From Flexivirga caeni (GTDB lineage Bacteria > Actinomycetota > Actinomycetes > Actinomycetales > Dermatophilaceae), in the NCBI RefSeq assembly GCF_003724155.1, contig NZ_RJJQ01000003.1:217304-281303 (forward strand): DNA of 64,000 nucleotides, in the 5' to 3' direction. Below the pieces are notes generated by a model that searched no databases, was not told where the DNA came from, and saw only the letters and a list, made by a program, of their open reading frames with translations. The position numbers and the translations under genes are program-made. The first letter of the stretch is position 1; the number at the start of each line of letters is the position of its first letter. Shown piece by piece: positions 41,475-48,414 of this stretch.

Positions 41475-41476
41475 CT

Positions 41477-42352
41477 TCAGTGGTGACGGTAGCTCGGCCC
41501 GGGCAGCAGGGAACGGGTGACCGCGACACCGCGACGGGCTCCCGGCACCACCGTGCGGCCGCGGCATACCTCGGAGCCGGATCGCTCGATTTCGTCCAGG
41601 ATGGCCGCGTAGAGCGCGCTCGCGGCACGCAGGCAGGCTCGCGCTGCCGGGTCGACCTCACCGATGCCGGGCCCGGCTGCGGCATACAGCTCGCGGGCGC
41701 GGGCGGTCTCCCGGGCAACAACCCGGCGCAGTGCCGAGCTGCTGGTGCCGGTGGCGACGTCGGTGCCCAGCTGGTCCTCACTGAGCCCGCACGCGCGTAG
41801 ATCCTCCAGGGGCAGGTAGATCCGCCCCCGCTGCCAGTCCTCGGCGATGTCCCGGATGAAGTTGGTCAGCTGGAACGCCTCGCCGAGCGCTGCTGCGTGG
41901 GGGAGGGCGTCGGCCCCGGCCCCGAGGATCGGTGCCGTCATCTCCCCGATGGCCGCGGCGCTGCCCCTCATGTAGGCCCGCAGGTCCGTCCAGTGCGGGT
42001 AGCGGAACGTCGTGAGGTCCTGGCGCATAGAGACGAAGAACTCCTCGAAAAGCGTTGCCGGTATGGCGAACCGCGTCACCGTGTCCTGCAGCGCGAGCAG
42101 CACCGGGTCACGCGGCGCTCCGCCGCCGAGCACGTCGAGCACCGCGGTCTCCCACTCGTGCAGCTGGGCCGACGGGTCGGCGCCGGCCGCCGGGCGGTCC
42201 ACCAGGTCGTCGCTGCGCCGGGCCACGGCATACAGCGCCCACACGTGCCGTCGTCGGCGCGGCGGCAGCAGGCTGGTCGCGCGATAGAACGACTTGCCGT
42301 GCGTCGCATTGATCTCCTGGCACGCGCGGTAGGCGGCGGCGAGCTCACTCAT
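41477..42352 (-). CDS. crtB: Phytoene synthase
   Basis: Enzyme of 291 residues joining two geranylgeranyl diphosphates into phytoene. The aspartate-rich sites are visible: RRSDDLVDRP near residue 47, and QLTNFIRDIAEDWQRGRIYLP near 164, with the usual GSAAAIGEM between them. ATG 42352 overlaps the end of crtI by eight bases, giving the order crtE-crtI-crtB with tight coupling. The C-terminus LPGPSYRHH ends right where the HipA remnant begins, so the last residues could have been altered by the event that left the remnant. Confidence 0.93.
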   Translation of the reverse strand: MSELAAAYRACQEINATHGKSFYRATSLLPPRRRRHVWALYAVARRSDDLVDRPAAGADPSAQLHEWETAVLDVLGGGAPRDPVLLALQDTVTRFAIPATLFEEFFVSMRQDLTTFRYPHWTDLRAYMRGSAAAIGEMTAPILGAGADALPHAAALGEAFQLTNFIRDIAEDWQRGRIYLPLEDLRACGLSEDQLGTDVATGTSSSALRRVVARETARARELYAAAGPGIGEVDPAARACLRAASALYAAILDEIERSGSEVCRGRTVVPGARRGVAVTRSLLPGPSYRHH

Positions 42353-43808
42353 GCGCCAGCACTCGCTCGGCGGCCAGCCGACCGCTGATCAGGACCATCG
42401 GCACCCCGATGCCGGGGGTGGTGCCCGATCCGGCGAGCGCGAGCCGTGGGCCGAGCCGGTTGGGCTGCCGGAAAGGGCCGCTCTGGCGGAACGTGTGCGC
42501 GGCGGAAAACGGTGTGCCCCAAGGCATTCCGCGCTCGGCCCAGTCGACGGGCGTGAGCAGGTGCTCGCCCACGAGCGTCGACACGGCGTAACCGGCCGTG
42601 CTCAGGCGGCGCAGCAGGTGGTGGCGGTAGGGGCCGCGCAAGCGCTGCCAGTCGATCCCGGCACCTGCGCCGTGCCGGGCCGGTGCCGGGAACAACGCAT
42701 AGAGCACGTCCCCGCCGGGCGGCGCCAGCCCCGGGTCGGTGCGGGTCGGCACGGACACCAGAAAGCTCGGGTCGCGCATCGGCCGCCCGGCGGTCAGGTC
42801 GTGCAGGGCGCCGATCAGCGACCCGCCGAAATGCACGTGGTGGTGCCCGCTCCCGGGCAGCCCAGACGGTATGCCGGCAGCGAGCAACACACAGCTGGGC
42901 GAAGGTGTGGCGACCGGCCGGATCGCCGCCGGATCGCCGAGCAGCGTTGCGGCGACTGGTGGTTCGCAGGTGAGCACGACGGCGTCGGCATGCTCGGTCC
43001 CGTGCGCGGTCGTCACGTCATACCCGCTGCCGGCCGGGCGAACGGCACTCACCGGCTCGCCGAAACGGAACCCGACGCCGTGCCGCTGCGTGACCTCGAC
43101 GAGGGCGCGGACGATCGCGTGCATGCCGCCGACGGGGTAGCTCACCCCGTGCACCAGGTCCATCGCGGCGACGACGGCGAACATCCCGAGGGCCCGATCC
43201 GGTGGCACCCCGACATACAACGACTGGAAGCTGAACGCCTGCCGCAACCGCTCGTCGCGGAAGTGCGAGGCGACCAGCGCGTCCAGTCGCCCGAAGCCGC
43301 GCAGCGCCGCCAGCCGCAGCACCGACGGCCTGATCAGTGAAGCGGTCCCGTCGAGGTTGCGGTCGATGAAGTGCGGCATCTCGACGTCATACATGCGCCG
43401 GACGCGCCGGACGAACCGGTCGTAGCCGGCCGCCTCCCGAGCACCCGCGAAGTCGGCGATCACCGTGTGCATTCGTGCGGGGTCGGTGTGCATCGGCAGC
43501 AGGCTGCCGTCGGCGAAGTGCGCTGTGTATGCCGGATCCAGCGGCACGAGGCCCAGCCACTCGCTCATCGACTCCCCGAGGGCTTCGAAAACAGTTGCCA
43601 GCTGCTGGGTTTCGGTCAGCACCGTCGGCCCGAGCTCGAGCCGGAAGCCCTCGGTCGTGACATCGGGACAGCGTCCGCCCGGTGTCGTCTCGGCCTCGAT
43701 CACCGTCACGTCGGCGCCGGCGGCGCGCAGGTGCGCCGCGGCGGATAGACCCGACAATCCGGCACCGACGACGACGGCACGTAGCGGTCGTCCGGCGCCC
43801 GGCCTCAC
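42345..43808 (-). CDS. crtI: Phytoene desaturase
   Basis: FAD-dependent desaturase of 487 residues turning phytoene into lycopene. The N-terminal dinucleotide fold is VVVGAGLSGLSAAAHLRAAG near residue 10, followed by ETTPGGRC. The C-terminal FAD-binding stretch is LALAGSGTTPGIGVPMVLISG near 450. YPVGGMHAIV near 217 is also usual. GTG 43808 overlaps the crtE TGA by four bases; the same frame remains open for another 1.6 kb upstream through crtE, but that part is not coding. Chain length and motifs are normal. Confidence 0.93.
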   Translation of the reverse strand: MRPGAGRPLRAVVVGAGLSGLSAAAHLRAAGADVTVIEAETTPGGRCPDVTTEGFRLELGPTVLTETQQLATVFEALGESMSEWLGLVPLDPAYTAHFADGSLLPMHTDPARMHTVIADFAGAREAAGYDRFVRRVRRMYDVEMPHFIDRNLDGTASLIRPSVLRLAALRGFGRLDALVASHFRDERLRQAFSFQSLYVGVPPDRALGMFAVVAAMDLVHGVSYPVGGMHAIVRALVEVTQRHGVGFRFGEPVSAVRPAGSGYDVTTAHGTEHADAVVLTCEPPVAATLLGDPAAIRPVATPSPSCVLLAAGIPSGLPGSGHHHVHFGGSLIGALHDLTAGRPMRDPSFLVSVPTRTDPGLAPPGGDVLYALFPAPARHGAGAGIDWQRLRGPYRHHLLRRLSTAGYAVSTLVGEHLLTPVDWAERGMPWGTPFSAAHTFRQSGPFRQPNRLGPRLALAGSGTTPGIGVPMVLISGRLAAERVLAHE

Positions 43809-44884
43809 GAGGAGCGGGCCGTCGCGAGACCGATCAGTTCCAGCAGCGCGGCGCGCCCGGTGTCGGTGAGGCCGGCGTGATCGAGGGCGCGGCGGGCTGC
43901 GTCGGCCTGTGCGGTGATCAGCTTCTCGGTCTGGTCGACGGCCCCGGAACGCACGCATTGCTCCCGCAACCAGGTGAGGTCCTCCGGGGAGATGTCCGGG
44001 TCGCCGAAGGCGTCCCGGAAACGGGTGGCATCGGCGGGACTCAGCCCCTCGAGCAGGTAGGCGATGAGCACCGTGCGCTTGCCCTCGCGAAGGTCGTCGC
44101 CCGCCGGTTTGCCGGTCTCGTCGGGATCGCCGAAGACACCGAGCAGGTCGTCGCGCAACTGGAACGCCTCGCCGAGCGCGAGGCCGTAGTCGGACAGTGC
44201 GGCCAGGGCCGGCTCGGAAGCGCCGGCGCACGTCGCACCGATGAGCAGCGGGTGCTCGATGGTGTATTTCGCGCTCTTGTAGCGGATCACCTTGCGGGCG
44301 CGCGCGATTCGATCGGCGGTCGGCAGCCCGTCCCAGGTCTGCGCCGCCTCCGCGACGTCGAGATATTGCCCGCCCATCAACTGGGTGCGCATCGTGTCGA
44401 GCACCCGTCGGCCGCGTGCGAGCTCCTCGGCGGGCAGGCCACTGGTCGAGTAGATCTCGTCGGTCCAGTTCAGGCACAGGTCGCCGGCCAGGATCGCGCC
44501 CGCCTCGCCATACCGCTCCGGGTCGCCGCTCAGCCCGCGCTCCCGGTGCACTTCCGCGAGCCGCCGGTGCGCAGCCGGCATACCCCGGCGGACGTCCGAG
44601 TCGTCCATCACGTCGTCGTGCAGCAGCGCGGCGGCCTGGAAGACCTCCAGCGATGTCGCTGCCCGCACCAGCGCGTCCGAGTCGGCGCCGCCGGCCGCGC
44701 GATAGCCCCAGTAGAAGAAGCCGGCGCGCAGCCGCTTGCCGCCGCTGAGCAGCGCGAAGACCGGGTCCAGCAGATCTGCCATCTCGGGGCCGAGCGGGGC
44801 CAGGATCGCCTCCTGCGTGCGGCGCTCCTGGTCGAGCGCGTGCTGCACACGGGATCGCAGGTCGTCGAGGTCTGCGGTGGGCAC
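43805..44884 (-). CDS. crtE: Polyprenyl (geranylgeranyl) diphosphate synthase
   Basis: Prenyltransferase of 359 residues. The first aspartate-rich motif is LLHDDVMDDS near residue 89, the second AFQLRDDLLGVFGD near 237, with GGKRLR near 48. The residues before the first motif do not allow a firm choice of chain length, but the position before crtI and crtB indicates geranylgeranyl diphosphate. In M. tuberculosis the equivalent place holds idsA2 (Rv2173), next to a metF-like gene, as here. GTG 44884 has GGAAGGAC upstream and a TACGCT box about 40 bases away. Confidence 0.92.
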   Translation of the reverse strand: MPTADLDDLRSRVQHALDQERRTQEAILAPLGPEMADLLDPVFALLSGGKRLRAGFFYWGYRAAGGADSDALVRAATSLEVFQAAALLHDDVMDDSDVRRGMPAAHRRLAEVHRERGLSGDPERYGEAGAILAGDLCLNWTDEIYSTSGLPAEELARGRRVLDTMRTQLMGGQYLDVAEAAQTWDGLPTADRIARARKVIRYKSAKYTIEHPLLIGATCAGASEPALAALSDYGLALGEAFQLRDDLLGVFGDPDETGKPAGDDLREGKRTVLIAYLLEGLSPADATRFRDAFGDPDISPEDLTWLREQCVRSGAVDQTEKLITAQADAARRALDHAGLTDTGRAALLELIGLATARSS

Positions 44885-45189
44885 GACGGTGGTCCTTCCG
44901 AGATGGTGAACGAATTGAGCGTAGTCGTGAGGCGCGCGGAGCTGTCCGTCGGTCTCCAGACTGCCCGTCCACGCTGCCTGCCTGAACGGCGGGTGCGGCG
45001 CATCTGGATGGTGGGGCGGGAAGTGTCCTGTCGGATAGGAAAGGACTCGACCTTTGAACGGAATTTTCCCAGGGTAGCGAAATTGTCGATGAGAGATAAC
45101 TCACAGATGCAAACTTCGGCACTACGTTTCGAGCGATCGATCGCGGCCGGCAATGGCCGGTCCGAACCATTTCCATGAAGGAAACCAAC
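44885..45189. other. Divergent intergenic region crtE / acetate-type transporter
   Basis: 305 bases without a gene, AT-richer than its surroundings from about 45000 to 45120. It must hold promoters for both sides; apart from TACGCT on the - strand about 40 bases before crtE, I see no box or repeat I would defend. Confidence 0.5.
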
Positions 45190-45846
45190 ATGGCAACTTC
45201 TTCCAGCACGGCTGCAGAAATCGAGGACGTGCCCGCCAGGAATACCGTTGCGGTGCCGCTCGGTGATCCTGCGATGATCGGTGTGCCGACATTCCTGATC
45301 GGGTCGCTGGCGCTGGCGCTCAACCTGGTCGGGTACGTCGACCAGGGAACGACCGGCGCACCCATCGCGATCATCGCGTTCGCGACCGGAATCGGGCAGC
45401 TCATTGCCGCGATCTGGGCGGCGAGCCTGGCGCAGAACGCGGTCGCGAGCATCTTCGCGATCTTCTCCGGATTCTGGATAAGCTACGCCGCGCTCGTTTT
45501 CGGTCTTGTGCATGGTTGGTACGGCCTGACGGCGGCGACAACCATTCCGACGGTCAAGATGTTCCTGCTCTCCTGGCTGATACTTATCATCATCCTCACA
45601 TTGGCGACACTCCGGCTGCCGCTGGCTTTCACCGCGCTTTTCGTGTTGGTCGATCTGGCACTGGTCTTCGTGCTGATCGCCTACAGCAACTTGTCGAAGG
45701 CCGCTGCCGCGAACTCCGGCGATCTGCGCCTCGGCGGCATTTTTGCATTCGGATTCATCCTCGTCGGCGTGTATCTGTTCTTCGGTGCCGCGAGCGCAGC
45801 GACCGGAGGAAAGCCACTCCCGCTCGGCCGTCCGGTGCTGAAGTAG
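45190..45846 (+). CDS. GPR1/FUN34/YaaH family transporter
   Basis: Membrane protein of 218 residues with six hydrophobic helices, of the acetate/succinate channel family (SatP/AceTr). The first helix region reads PLGDPAMIGVPTFLIGSLALAL, and FSGFWISYAALVFGLVHGWYG near 92 matches the family's FGSFWLS-type segment. The N-terminal 25 residues are hydrophilic. ATG 45190 has AAGGAA nine bases upstream; an earlier in-frame ATG at 45175 would overlap that site. Uptake of small carboxylates is inferred from the family. Unlike most neighbours it seems to have a true leader. Confidence 0.85.
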   Translation: MATSSSTAAEIEDVPARNTVAVPLGDPAMIGVPTFLIGSLALALNLVGYVDQGTTGAPIAIIAFATGIGQLIAAIWAASLAQNAVASIFAIFSGFWISYAALVFGLVHGWYGLTAATTIPTVKMFLLSWLILIIILTLATLRLPLAFTALFVLVDLALVFVLIAYSNLSKAAAANSGDLRLGGIFAFGFILVGVYLFFGAASAATGGKPLPLGRPVLK

Positions 45847-45894
45847 CGCCCTTCCGCTGAGCGGGCACGGGCAACCGCCTGCCGTCGGTCCTCC

Positions 45895-45900
45895 TAGGAT
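45895..45900 (+). promoter_or_regulatory. -10 element TAGGAT of metF
   Basis: TANNNT hexamer seven bases before ATG 45908; predicts a leaderless metF mRNA. Confidence 0.5.
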
Positions 45901-45907
45901 CGGCGGC

Positions 45908-46822
45908 ATGTGGAGCCCGAGAGAACGCCCTGATCAGCAAAATGCGTCGATTCCGTCGCTGCTGAACACCGGTGCACCGACGGTCAGCTTCGAGTTCATG
46001 CCGCCGCGCAGCGAACGCGCCGAGGCGGTCCTGTGGAACTCCGTGCGCCGCCTCGAACAGCTCCGCCCGACCTTCGTCTCCGTGACGTATGGCGCGGGCG
46101 GCTCGACTCGCGACCGCACGGTCCGCATCACCGGGCGGATCGAGCAGGAGACCACGCTGCGGACCGTGGCGCACCTGACCTGCGTGGGGTCGTCGGTGGC
46201 ACAGTTGCGCAGCGTCGTGGGCGCGTATGCCGCCGTCGGCATACGCAACGTCCTGGCGCTGCGCGGTGACCCGCCCGGCGGCCCGTCGTCGCCCTGGGAG
46301 GCGCACCCGGAGGGGCTGGACCACGCCGACAGATTGGTCGCCCTCGTGCGTTCGCTGGGCGACTTCACGGTCGGCGTCGCGGCGTTCCCCGACAAGCACC
46401 CGGAGTCGGCGTCCCTGGACGACGACGTCGACACGCTGATCCGCAAGGCCGACGCGGGCGCGGCGTTCGCGATCACCCAGATGGTCACCGACGTGGACGC
46501 CTACCTGCGGCTGCGGGATCGGCTCAGCCGGCGCGGCTGCAGGATGCCGGTCATCCCCGGGCTGCTGCCCGTGACGGCTCCCGGCCAGTTGCAGCGCCTC
46601 ACCGAACTCAACGGGCAGCCGCTGGCAGCCGACGTGATGCGGCGGATCGCGGAGGCCGGCGACGACGTGGACGCCGTGCGGCGCGAAGGCATCGCCATCT
46701 GCACCGAGCACTCCGAGCGACTGCTGCGCGAGGGTGCCCCAGGGCTGCACTTCATGACGATGAACAAGTCCACGGCGACCCTGGAGGTCTTCGCCACGCT
46801 GCGCGAGCTCGGTCTGGTCTGA
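45908..46822 (+). CDS. metF: Methylenetetrahydrofolate reductase
   Basis: Flavoprotein of 304 residues reducing 5,10-methylene-THF to 5-methyl-THF for methionine synthesis. Motifs: SFEFMPPRSER near 24 with the catalytic Glu, VTYGAGGSTRDRT near 58, LALRGDPPGG near 115, AAFPDKHPES near 157 and ITQMVTDVDAY near 187. The length fits bacterial MetF. ATG 45908 has TAGGAT seven bases upstream. It corresponds to Rv2172c in order, next to the prenyl synthase gene. Two copies of the GTATGNC-type heptamer in its coding region force a TAT and an ATA codon. Confidence 0.93.
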   Translation: MWSPRERPDQQNASIPSLLNTGAPTVSFEFMPPRSERAEAVLWNSVRRLEQLRPTFVSVTYGAGGSTRDRTVRITGRIEQETTLRTVAHLTCVGSSVAQLRSVVGAYAAVGIRNVLALRGDPPGGPSSPWEAHPEGLDHADRLVALVRSLGDFTVGVAAFPDKHPESASLDDDVDTLIRKADAGAAFAITQMVTDVDAYLRLRDRLSRRGCRMPVIPGLLPVTAPGQLQRLTELNGQPLAADVMRRIAEAGDDVDAVRREGIAICTEHSERLLREGAPGLHFMTMNKSTATLEVFATLRELGLV

Positions 46823-46908
46823 GGCCGGCAGGCAGCCGTTGTCGGCGGTCGCGGCTACTCTCGACGCATGTCGAACAGAGGTTCGACTTCTGCCTTGAGG
46901 AGGACCGC

Positions 46909-47349
46909 ATGTCAGCTCACCCCGTGTCACCCGCACCGGTCGCCGGAGCCGTGCTCGATCTGGTCGACCGCACGCGCATCGGGTTGCTGCAGGCCTGTCA
47001 CGCCGAGACGGCCGACGAGCGCTTCCGGCTGGCGCACCTCGCGGCGCTGCGGGCGGCGGCAGCGGTGCTGGCCGCCGACGCCCGCCGCAACCCCAGGTCG
47101 GGTCCGCGCAACGTCTGGGCGGTGTTGCCCGGTGTCGCGCCCGAACTGGCCGAGTGGGCGCAGTTCTTCGAGGGGACGGCCCGGCGGCGTGCCCTCGTCG
47201 AGCAGGGCACGGTGCTGATGCCGACCCGCGAGGCCGACGATCTGGTGCGTCAGGTCGAGGCGTTCCTCGAGCTCGTGCTGGTCCATCTCGGGCTGCCGAT
47301 GGGCGAGTCGTTCACGGCCTGCGTGGCGCCGACGAGCACCGCCGGATGA
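46909..47349 (+). CDS. SAV_6107-type HEPN domain protein
   Basis: All-helical protein of 146 residues. The sequence (VLDLVDRTRIGLLQACHAETADERFRLAHLAALRAAAAVL split over residues 14-53, then RNVWAVLPGVAPELAEWAQFF) matches the actinobacterial HEPN family named after SAV_6107. HEPN proteins are often RNases or nucleotide-binding partners, but this conserved, non-toxin-linked group has no assigned role known to me. ATG 46909 follows a GAGGAC element. It is an orphan gene between metF and the DUF3040 gene, with no antitoxin-like partner. Confidence 0.75.
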   Translation: MSAHPVSPAPVAGAVLDLVDRTRIGLLQACHAETADERFRLAHLAALRAAAAVLAADARRNPRSGPRNVWAVLPGVAPELAEWAQFFEGTARRRALVEQGTVLMPTREADDLVRQVEAFLELVLVHLGLPMGESFTACVAPTSTAG

Positions 47350-47509
47350 CCCGGCGCAGATCGGTTCCGAGAGTTTTCTGCCCGAACACCATGAGGGCAC
47401 CTACCGTCCCGTATCGTGGCGACCTATCCTTAGAGGTAGATCACATCCGACGTCAGTCGGCGGTTCGGGTCTCCGCGTGGTGGCGACCCGAGGACATTTG
47501 GAGGTCAAC

Positions 47510-47905
47510 GTGCCGCTTTCAGAGCACGAGCAGCGCCTACTCGACCAGATGGAGCAGGCGCTGAAGGTCGAGGACCCCAAGTTCGCCTCGCACATGCTGG
47601 CTCATCCGGGCCGCAGCCGGCTCCGCCGGCGCATCGCGATCGGCGTCTGCGGTCTTGTCGTGGGGCTCGCCCTGGTCGTCATCGGCATGGCGAGCACTCA
47701 GATCTGGCTCGGCGTCGTCGGGTTCGTGGTGATGGTCGCGGGGGCGGCATACGCCTTCAAACCGGACCGGGTGCGCGACTTCGGCACCGTCGAGGACGAC
47801 GGCTCCATCACCACCGCACGCCCCAAACGCGCCAGCCGCGGCAATGACAGCTTCATGCAGCGTCTCGAAGAGCGCTGGGACCGGCGCCGCGGCCAGGGCT
47901 GGTAA
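47510..47905 (+). CDS. DUF3040 family membrane protein
   Basis: Protein of 131 residues. It starts MPLSEHEQRLLDQMEQAL, the hallmark of DUF3040, with DPKFASHML next. Two hydrophobic helices follow (around residues 48-66 and 68-85), then a positively charged tail. The gene normally lies near mraZ and the cell-division cluster in actinobacteria and matches Rv2169c in the mycobacterial order; the function is unknown. GTG 47510 has GGAGG seven bases upstream. A TATCCT box near 47424 implies a leader of about 80 bases. A strong terminator follows. Confidence 0.85.
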   Translation: MPLSEHEQRLLDQMEQALKVEDPKFASHMLAHPGRSRLRRRIAIGVCGLVVGLALVVIGMASTQIWLGVVGFVVMVAGAAYAFKPDRVRDFGTVEDDGSITTARPKRASRGNDSFMQRLEERWDRRRGQGW

Positions 47906-47923
47906 CCGTCGGCCATCCGACGT

Positions 47924-47964
47924 CGAAAAGGGCGGCGCACCCAGTGGGTGCGCCGCCCTTTTCG
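47924..47964. terminator. Bidirectional terminator
   Basis: Stem 47924-47942 pairs perfectly with 47946-47964 (19 bp, loop AGT). The outer part is AAAA/TTTT, so it has a U-run in both directions. It separates the DUF3040 gene from the convergent Cys-rich gene at 47981. Confidence 0.88.
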
Positions 47965-47980
47965 TGTGACGAGCGTGTCG

Positions 47981-48205
47981 TCACACCTGAATGGTCGGGG
48001 ACTCCGGCTGCAGCCGGTCGGTCTCGTCGATCACTTCTTCGGCGATCGCACGAAGCTTGTCCAGGTGCTCGCGTCCGTGGTGGGCGCAGAAGAGCAGGTC
48101 CTGGTCGGAGCTGAGCCGGGCGCGGATGAATGCCTGCGCGCCGCAGCGGTCGCAGCGATCGGATGCTGTCAGGGTCGGGGCAACTGCGGTAGTCACGGTC
48201 GTCAT
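47981..48205 (-). CDS. DUF7455-type small zinc-ribbon-like protein
   Basis: Protein of 74 residues with two Cys in CDRCGAQAF near residue 18 and a second pair in FCAHHGREHLDKL near 39 (Cys and His residues), probably a zinc ribbon. The C-terminal helix is acidic (EEVIDETDRL). Proteins of this type are conserved in actinobacteria next to the topoisomerase IV subunit gene, as here. ATG 48205 follows AGAGGA. The 209 bases up to the parE start include a stretch 48206-48401 with no gene. Confidence 0.8.
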   Translation of the reverse strand: MTTVTTAVAPTLTASDRCDRCGAQAFIRARLSSDQDLLFCAHHGREHLDKLRAIAEEVIDETDRLQPESPTIQV

Positions 48206-48401
48206 CCTCTCGTTGCAGGTCTACTCGGGGCCACACCCCGGGTTTCCGTCGTCGAAGTAGTCAACAGTCAATCACGCACGGGGATTCCCGGCGAAACATA
48301 TCCACCGTGTGTGGCGTCCTTCACAAGGTTGTGACCTTCGACGGGCGGTCGTGGCGCCGCATTCCTCGCCGTGCCTGCGCGGTGTCGTCGGTGCCGGGCG
48401 T

Positions 48402-48407
48402 TAGTGT
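48402..48407 (+). promoter_or_regulatory. -10 element TAGTGT of parE
   Basis: TANNNT hexamer seven bases before GTG 48415; decides that start over GTG 48406 and the frame opening at 48307. Confidence 0.5.
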
Positions 48408-48414
48408 GCCCCTC

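Noticed and set aside
40967..41800. Open frame on + with CxxC-like pairs across the crtB end
   Set aside because: Antisense to crtB and to the HipA-like remnant, with no start signal; the - strand reading gives recognisable protein.
42345..45452. Single open frame of 1035 codons on the - strand covering crtI and beyond
   Set aside because: Only the part from GTG 43808 is crtI. The upstream 1.6 kb overlaps crtE in another frame and has Arg/Gly/Pro-rich composition typical of a high-GC shadow.
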